DNA from: CAMLKC01 sp035493555
GTDB taxonomy: Bacteria > Patescibacteriota > Saccharimonadia > Saccharimonadales > Saccharimonadaceae
DNA length: 9,678 nucleotides
NCBI GenBank assembly: GCA_035493555.1
Contig: DATJIC010000010.1
Location: 1 to 9,678, forward strand
Direction of reading: 5' to 3'
The translations under genes were made by a program, and so were the position numbers. Positions 6,435 to 9,678 of this stretch are shown one piece after another. The notes under the pieces were generated by a model that worked only from the letters and a program-made list of their open reading frames with translations, was not told the origin of the DNA and did no database searches. Every line of letters begins with the position of its first letter. Within the stretch, counting starts at the first letter, position 1.

Positions 6435-6472
6435 TTTTTTTGCCACCCCAATCGTATTGGGGCATTTATTTT
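6435..6472. terminator. second, AT-flanked hairpin at the return to native composition
   Basis: CCCCAAT-CGT-ATTGGGG (6446-6452 with 6456-6462) forms a perfect 7-bp stem, preceded by TTTTTTT (6435-6441) and followed by CATTTATTTTAT. It resembles a native bidirectional terminator and could also protect against antisense read-through. Its low-G+C flanks mark the right edge of the high-G+C block. Confidence 0.6.
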
Positions 6473-6475
6473 ATA

Positions 6476-6504
6476 TAGAGACAAACCAATCGTGCTATTA
6501 TAAT
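6476..6504 (+). promoter_or_regulatory. promoter of the tail-fibre-like gene
   Basis: A perfect TATAAT (6499-6504) lies 17 nt after a weak -35, TAGAGA (6476-6481, 4/6). The start point would be near 6511, giving a leader of about 30 nt with no good Shine-Dalgarno (only GGAAA more than 10 nt from the ATG). Confidence 0.55.
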
Positions 6505-6540
6505 CATAAGCACAGTAGTAACACGGAAATAAACGAATTT

Positions 6541-7353
6541 ATGGCACGGCTACCAATACCTGGGGCAGACAGTGAGACGTGGGGAGAGATCCTTAACGAG
6601 TACTTAACTGTCTCCCATAATGCCGATGGCACCCTGCAAGCCTCTGCCGTATCCAGTGCCGGTGCTATACCTTCGAGCACAGTTACCACCAAAGGAGACC
6701 TCATCGTCGGAACAGGCAACGCTGCTGTTTCGCGTCTTGGAGCCAGCGCGGACGGCAAGATTCTTACGGCGGATTCAGGGCAGCCCGCAGGCCTAACATG
6801 GAGCATCGCTACAGAAGGCCCTGCCTACCCGCTTGCTGGCTATAGCCTTGTTGCCGCCACTGAAAACCCCGGCTCTTTTGGTGGATCCGGGAGCATTGGT
6901 ACGGGATACGTATGGCTCACTCGCATGTGGGTACCGCCATACACCAGCTTTAGTAAAATCGTACTTGCCGTAAAAACGGGCAACACCTACTCGGCCAGCG
7001 GCGTTCCCAACCAGCTAGGCTGGTATACGGATGACGGCATCTTACAGGATGTTACTCCTAATGATTCCACAATGTGGTCGACAAGCGACAGCTGGTATGT
7101 CGGCACGCTTACTAACCCCGTTCCCGCTCAAAGCACGGGCAGGTTTATTTACGTCGCTTCTATTACCGGCGGTTACAGTAACGTTTCGCACCTTTACATT
7201 GCCGGCGCCAACTACGCCCTCCTTGCGACCATACCAGGCTCTACCAGGCGTCGCTGCATGTATATAAACGCGCAAACCAGCCTTCCGGCATCATTCGATC
7301 CTACTTCATACGGTACAGCAACCTCTTATATCCCCTTAATGGGACTGCAGTAG
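6541..7353 (+). CDS. phage tail-fibre/receptor-binding-like protein, 270 aa
   Basis: The N-terminus LPIPGADSETWGEILNEYL (4-22) followed by SHNADGTL (25-32) is the short module seen at the head of many phage tail-fibre and minor tail proteins and of some bacterial surface proteins. Next comes a TTKGDLIVGTG...ADGKILTADSG repeat-type segment (49-80), another tail-fibre hallmark. The C-terminal part (about 95-270) is rich in Gly, Ser, Thr, Tyr and Trp and probably a beta-sandwich for binding. No signal peptide, TM segment or sorting motif is visible. The ATG at 6541 is chosen because the tail module begins there and a TATAAT promoter lies just upstream; the open frame reaching back to 6268 runs through the alien block and both hairpins. 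No capsid, terminase or lysis genes are nearby. It ends 5 nt from the convergent MMPL gene. Function could be host attachment, a phage remnant or a tail-like device. Confidence 0.8.
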   Translation: MARLPIPGADSETWGEILNEYLTVSHNADGTLQASAVSSAGAIPSSTVTTKGDLIVGTGNAAVSRLGASADGKILTADSGQPAGLTWSIATEGPAYPLAGYSLVAATENPGSFGGSGSIGTGYVWLTRMWVPPYTSFSKIVLAVKTGNTYSASGVPNQLGWYTDDGILQDVTPNDSTMWSTSDSWYVGTLTNPVPAQSTGRFIYVASITGGYSNVSHLYIAGANYALLATIPGSTRRRCMYINAQTSLPASFDPTSYGTATSYIPLMGLQ

Positions 7354-7358
7354 GCAAA

Positions 7359-9668
7359 CTAGTCTTTACGACGCCAAAGCTTTGATGGCCACCACATAGC
7401 ACGGCCGACTTCAAGTGTTAGCGCAGGTACAAGCAACGACCGGACAACGATTGTATCGAGCAGCACGCCAAAGGCTACGATAAACGCGATTTGTGCCAGA
7501 AAGACGATAGGAATAACACTCAGTGCCGCAAAGGTTGCCGCAAGCACGACACCAGCGCTCGTGATAACGCCGCCAGTGACAACCAGACCCTTGATTGTCC
7601 CGCGAGCCACGCCGGCATTGATCGTTTCTTCACGCACGCGGGTCATGAGAAATATATTGTAATCAATACCCAGCGCCACCAAAAAGACAAATCCGAATAT
7701 CACCACCGCCGGGTCGGCCCCAGGGAAATGCCACAAGTGATTAAACAGTACTGCTGAAATTCCCATCGTCGCCGCAAAAGAGAGCACCGTAGTAAGGAGC
7801 AAAAGGAGCGGAGCAACAATCGCCCGCAAAAGCAGCATCAGAATAATAGTTATCGCCGCTAATATAAGAGGAATAATCACCCTTTCGTCGCGCATAGCCG
7901 CTTCGTTGGTGTCCAGCTGCACCGCACTTGTGCCGCCTACCAGCGCATTACTATCTACCTTACGTACTTCGTCTCTCAGCCGCACTACCGTTTCCCGGGC
8001 GGCCAGCGAATCGGCGGCATCTTTTAACGTCACCTGAAACGCAACGTCACCGTTAACGATTTTTTCTTTTGCCTCTTTAAACGGATATGCTGCATCGGCG
8101 ATACTTTTAGCCGTTGGGATAGCTGCTGATGCCTGCTGATAGGCGGCCTCTACCATTTGTTCGGGAGCTCCTGTCATCTGCTGCATAATCTGCATTTTTA
8201 GCCCAGCCAGCTGAGCGGCACGTTCTTTTTGTACGGAATCATAAATTTTTTGCCTTAGTTCGGCTTCTGCCCGGCCAACCGGCATTGCCCCGGCGTCCGT
8301 TCCGCCTGCCGTCACACTCACCGAATCCACACCTTTATCTGCCTCGATCGCTTCAACCGTCTCGGATCGCTTTGCAACATCAGCCACTACATACAGCGGC
8401 GACCCTGAGCCACTAGGAAAATGGGCGTCAAGTGTTTTTTGGCCATCCCGTGCCTCGGATTTACCGAGAATAAGATCACTCTGCGACACGCCTTCTGCCT
8501 TTAGTTGGAACACACCCGTGCAGGCAATAAGCAGAACGACAACCGCTCCTACCCAGATACGGCGCGGGTGACGGCGGACCAGACGGCCTACTTTTGTCCA
8601 TACTACGTGGTTCTTTTCGTACTCGCTGTGTTCCTTGGTTTCTGCATATTGCGGTCGTTTTGGCCAAAATGCCACCCGGCCAAACAGCATTAATAGTGCA
8701 GGTAAAAATGTCAGCGCCGCAATAATCGAGAGAACAACCCCAATGCCGCCCACCGGCCCTAATGCCTTGTTTGAGCCCAGATCCGACACCAACAGACACA
8801 GCAACCCTATAGTAACGGTACTGCCAGCGGCAATAATCGGCTCAAACGACGCTTTTAACGCCGCCTTTGTGGCTTGCCAGGTTGTTTGATAATGAGTCAG
8901 CTCTTCGCGGAAGCGCGAAATATATAATAGCGAGTAGTCCGTTGCCGCGCCGATCACCAGGATGAACAAGATCCCCTGCACCTGTCCGTTCAGCTGGACG
9001 ATGTCGGCCTGGGCCAGGTGGTACACAACCAAAATGGCCGTTGCCAGTGCTGCCATGGATGTCATAAGAACAATAAAAGGTAAAAATGGCGAGCGGTACA
9101 CAATAAGAAGAATGGCGAACACAACGCCAAGCGCCACAAACAGTAACGTACCATCGATACCCGCAAAAGCACCCTGCAAATCGTGCGCAAAGCTAGCGGG
9201 ACCCGTTAATTGATAGGAAACCGACAGTTTGGCGTTATTCAATGTATCTTTTAATTTTGGAAATACCGCTTTAAAATCAGCATCGCTTTTAAGAGGTACG
9301 ACAGTAAAAGCTGCTTGACCGTCATCGGAGATAATCGGCGGCGATATCTTTCCCTCTACGCTCTCTACGCGGGCAAGCTTGTCGTTAACGTTCTTCAGGG
9401 CGGTCGTATCGCTTGCAGTCAGTTTTTTGTCGTTGTTACTATATACCACAAGGATCGGGATCGTTTTTTCGTCCCTAAACTCCGCCAGTTTATCGTTGAC
9501 CTTCGTCGACTCGGCACTTTTGGGTAAAAAGGTCGTAAGGTCGGTACTGGACACATCACTGATCTTGCCAAAATATGGTCCGCCAATACCGGCAAGCGTA
9601 AGCCATGTAGCGAGCAACACGCCAGGAATAAGTACTCGGATCCACTTTGAAGGGTTTTTTGTTTTCAT
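7359..9668 (-). CDS. MMPL-family (RND superfamily) transporter
   Basis: MMPL proteins are proton-driven exporters of lipids, siderophores or drugs across the cytoplasmic membrane. The 769-aa product has the duplicated layout: TM1 (about 11-30), extracytoplasmic domain 1 (31-170), a TM2-6 bundle (172-332), TM7 (370-390), extracytoplasmic domain 2 (391-596) and TM8-12 (597-750). Each half carries the Asp-Tyr pair of the proton relay: GAATDYSLLYISRFREEL (240-257, D244/Y245) and GIDYNIFLMTRVREE (667-681, D669/Y670). Domain 2 includes an Ala/Gln/Met-rich helical stretch (about 465-540) that looks like an extension. The ATG at 9668 gives a basic N-terminus followed by TM1. Only 10 nt upstream are in the window, so promoter and ribosome site cannot be judged. 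Substrate is unknown; antibiotic or lipid export is plausible. Confidence 0.96.
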   Translation of the reverse strand: MKTKNPSKWIRVLIPGVLLATWLTLAGIGGPYFGKISDVSSTDLTTFLPKSAESTKVNDKLAEFRDEKTIPILVVYSNNDKKLTASDTTALKNVNDKLARVESVEGKISPPIISDDGQAAFTVVPLKSDADFKAVFPKLKDTLNNAKLSVSYQLTGPASFAHDLQGAFAGIDGTLLFVALGVVFAILLIVYRSPFLPFIVLMTSMAALATAILVVYHLAQADIVQLNGQVQGILFILVIGAATDYSLLYISRFREELTHYQTTWQATKAALKASFEPIIAAGSTVTIGLLCLLVSDLGSNKALGPVGGIGVVLSIIAALTFLPALLMLFGRVAFWPKRPQYAETKEHSEYEKNHVVWTKVGRLVRRHPRRIWVGAVVVLLIACTGVFQLKAEGVSQSDLILGKSEARDGQKTLDAHFPSGSGSPLYVVADVAKRSETVEAIEADKGVDSVSVTAGGTDAGAMPVGRAEAELRQKIYDSVQKERAAQLAGLKMQIMQQMTGAPEQMVEAAYQQASAAIPTAKSIADAAYPFKEAKEKIVNGDVAFQVTLKDAADSLAARETVVRLRDEVRKVDSNALVGGTSAVQLDTNEAAMRDERVIIPLILAAITIILMLLLRAIVAPLLLLLTTVLSFAATMGISAVLFNHLWHFPGADPAVVIFGFVFLVALGIDYNIFLMTRVREETINAGVARGTIKGLVVTGGVITSAGVVLAATFAALSVIPIVFLAQIAFIVAFGVLLDTIVVRSLLVPALTLEVGRAMWWPSKLWRRKD

Positions 9669-9678
9669 ACTTTTAAGT

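Larger units (their letters stand above)
4830..6440. other. high-G+C block with three unknown genes, probably acquired
   Basis: Composition changes sharply: the 60-base line at 6121 has 42 G+C, against 26 in the line at 4021 in the exporter gene. Codon choice shifts to CTG/CTC, GTC, ATC and AAG, unlike the CTT-rich neighbours. Two of its three genes stop with TGA, while the native genes with visible stops use TAA or TAG. All three genes have good Shine-Dalgarno sequences, unlike most neighbours. The block starts just after a native terminator T-run and ends at another T-run (6435-6441). No transposase, integrase or terminal inverted repeat is seen. Transfer from an actinobacterium fits, and an assembly chimera cannot be excluded. 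Confidence 0.7.

Noticed and set aside
6268..6540. Upstream extension of the tail-fibre-like frame
   Set aside because: It overlaps the 3' end of the 145-aa gene, runs through two hairpins and lies before the TATAAT promoter. The recognisable protein module begins at 6541.
4830..7353. Whole stretch as one prophage or integrative element
   Set aside because: The tail-fibre-like gene has native composition and its own promoter, the three block genes show no phage motifs, and no integrase, transposase, att duplication, tRNA target or CRISPR array is visible.

Overview
The window reads as a chromosomal piece of a Patescibacteria-type bacterium, most likely Candidatus Saccharibacteria (TM7) or a close relative. 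This is an inference from gene content, a G+C near 45-50% in the core genes, frequent start codons with no Shine-Dalgarno sequence, and standard stop use. No rRNA or marker tree is available here to prove it. A low-G+C actinobacterium is the main alternative.

Layout. (1) Positions 1-779, minus strand: the N-terminal half of a cytoplasmic GH37 trehalase, cut by the window edge. (2) 869-901: an intrinsic terminator. (3) 916-2739, minus: the ribosome-associated GTPase TypA/BipA. (4) 2809-3240, minus: a MarR-family repressor with a promoter that predicts a leaderless mRNA. (5) 3347-4774, plus: a 14-TM DHA2/EmrB-QacA drug exporter divergent from the repressor. An extended dyad in the shared spacer is the probable operator. 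A strong terminator at 4799-4829 closes this unit. (6) About 4830-6440: a block of clearly higher G+C (some 60-base lines near 70%) with actinobacterium-like codon choice. It holds three unrecognised genes: a 115-aa helical protein on minus, and on plus a 168-aa basic-tailed protein followed 4 nt later by a 145-aa membrane protein. The two arms are driven by back-to-back promoters that share one palindromic -35 hexamer. This is the best candidate for an undescribed small system or a recent acquisition. (7) 6541-7353, plus: a 270-aa protein built like a phage tail-fibre or receptor-binding protein. (8) 7359-9668, minus: a complete MMPL/RND-type transporter, convergent with the previous gene.

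Functionally, the native genes combine trehalose use, stress-related translation control (TypA), a regulated drug-export pair, and a second, proton-driven lipid or drug exporter. The tail-fibre-like protein could be a surface or attachment protein or a phage remnant. The high-G+C block sits between two terminator-like structures and looks inserted, either by transfer from an actinobacterial partner or as an assembly artefact. Read coverage would separate these two.
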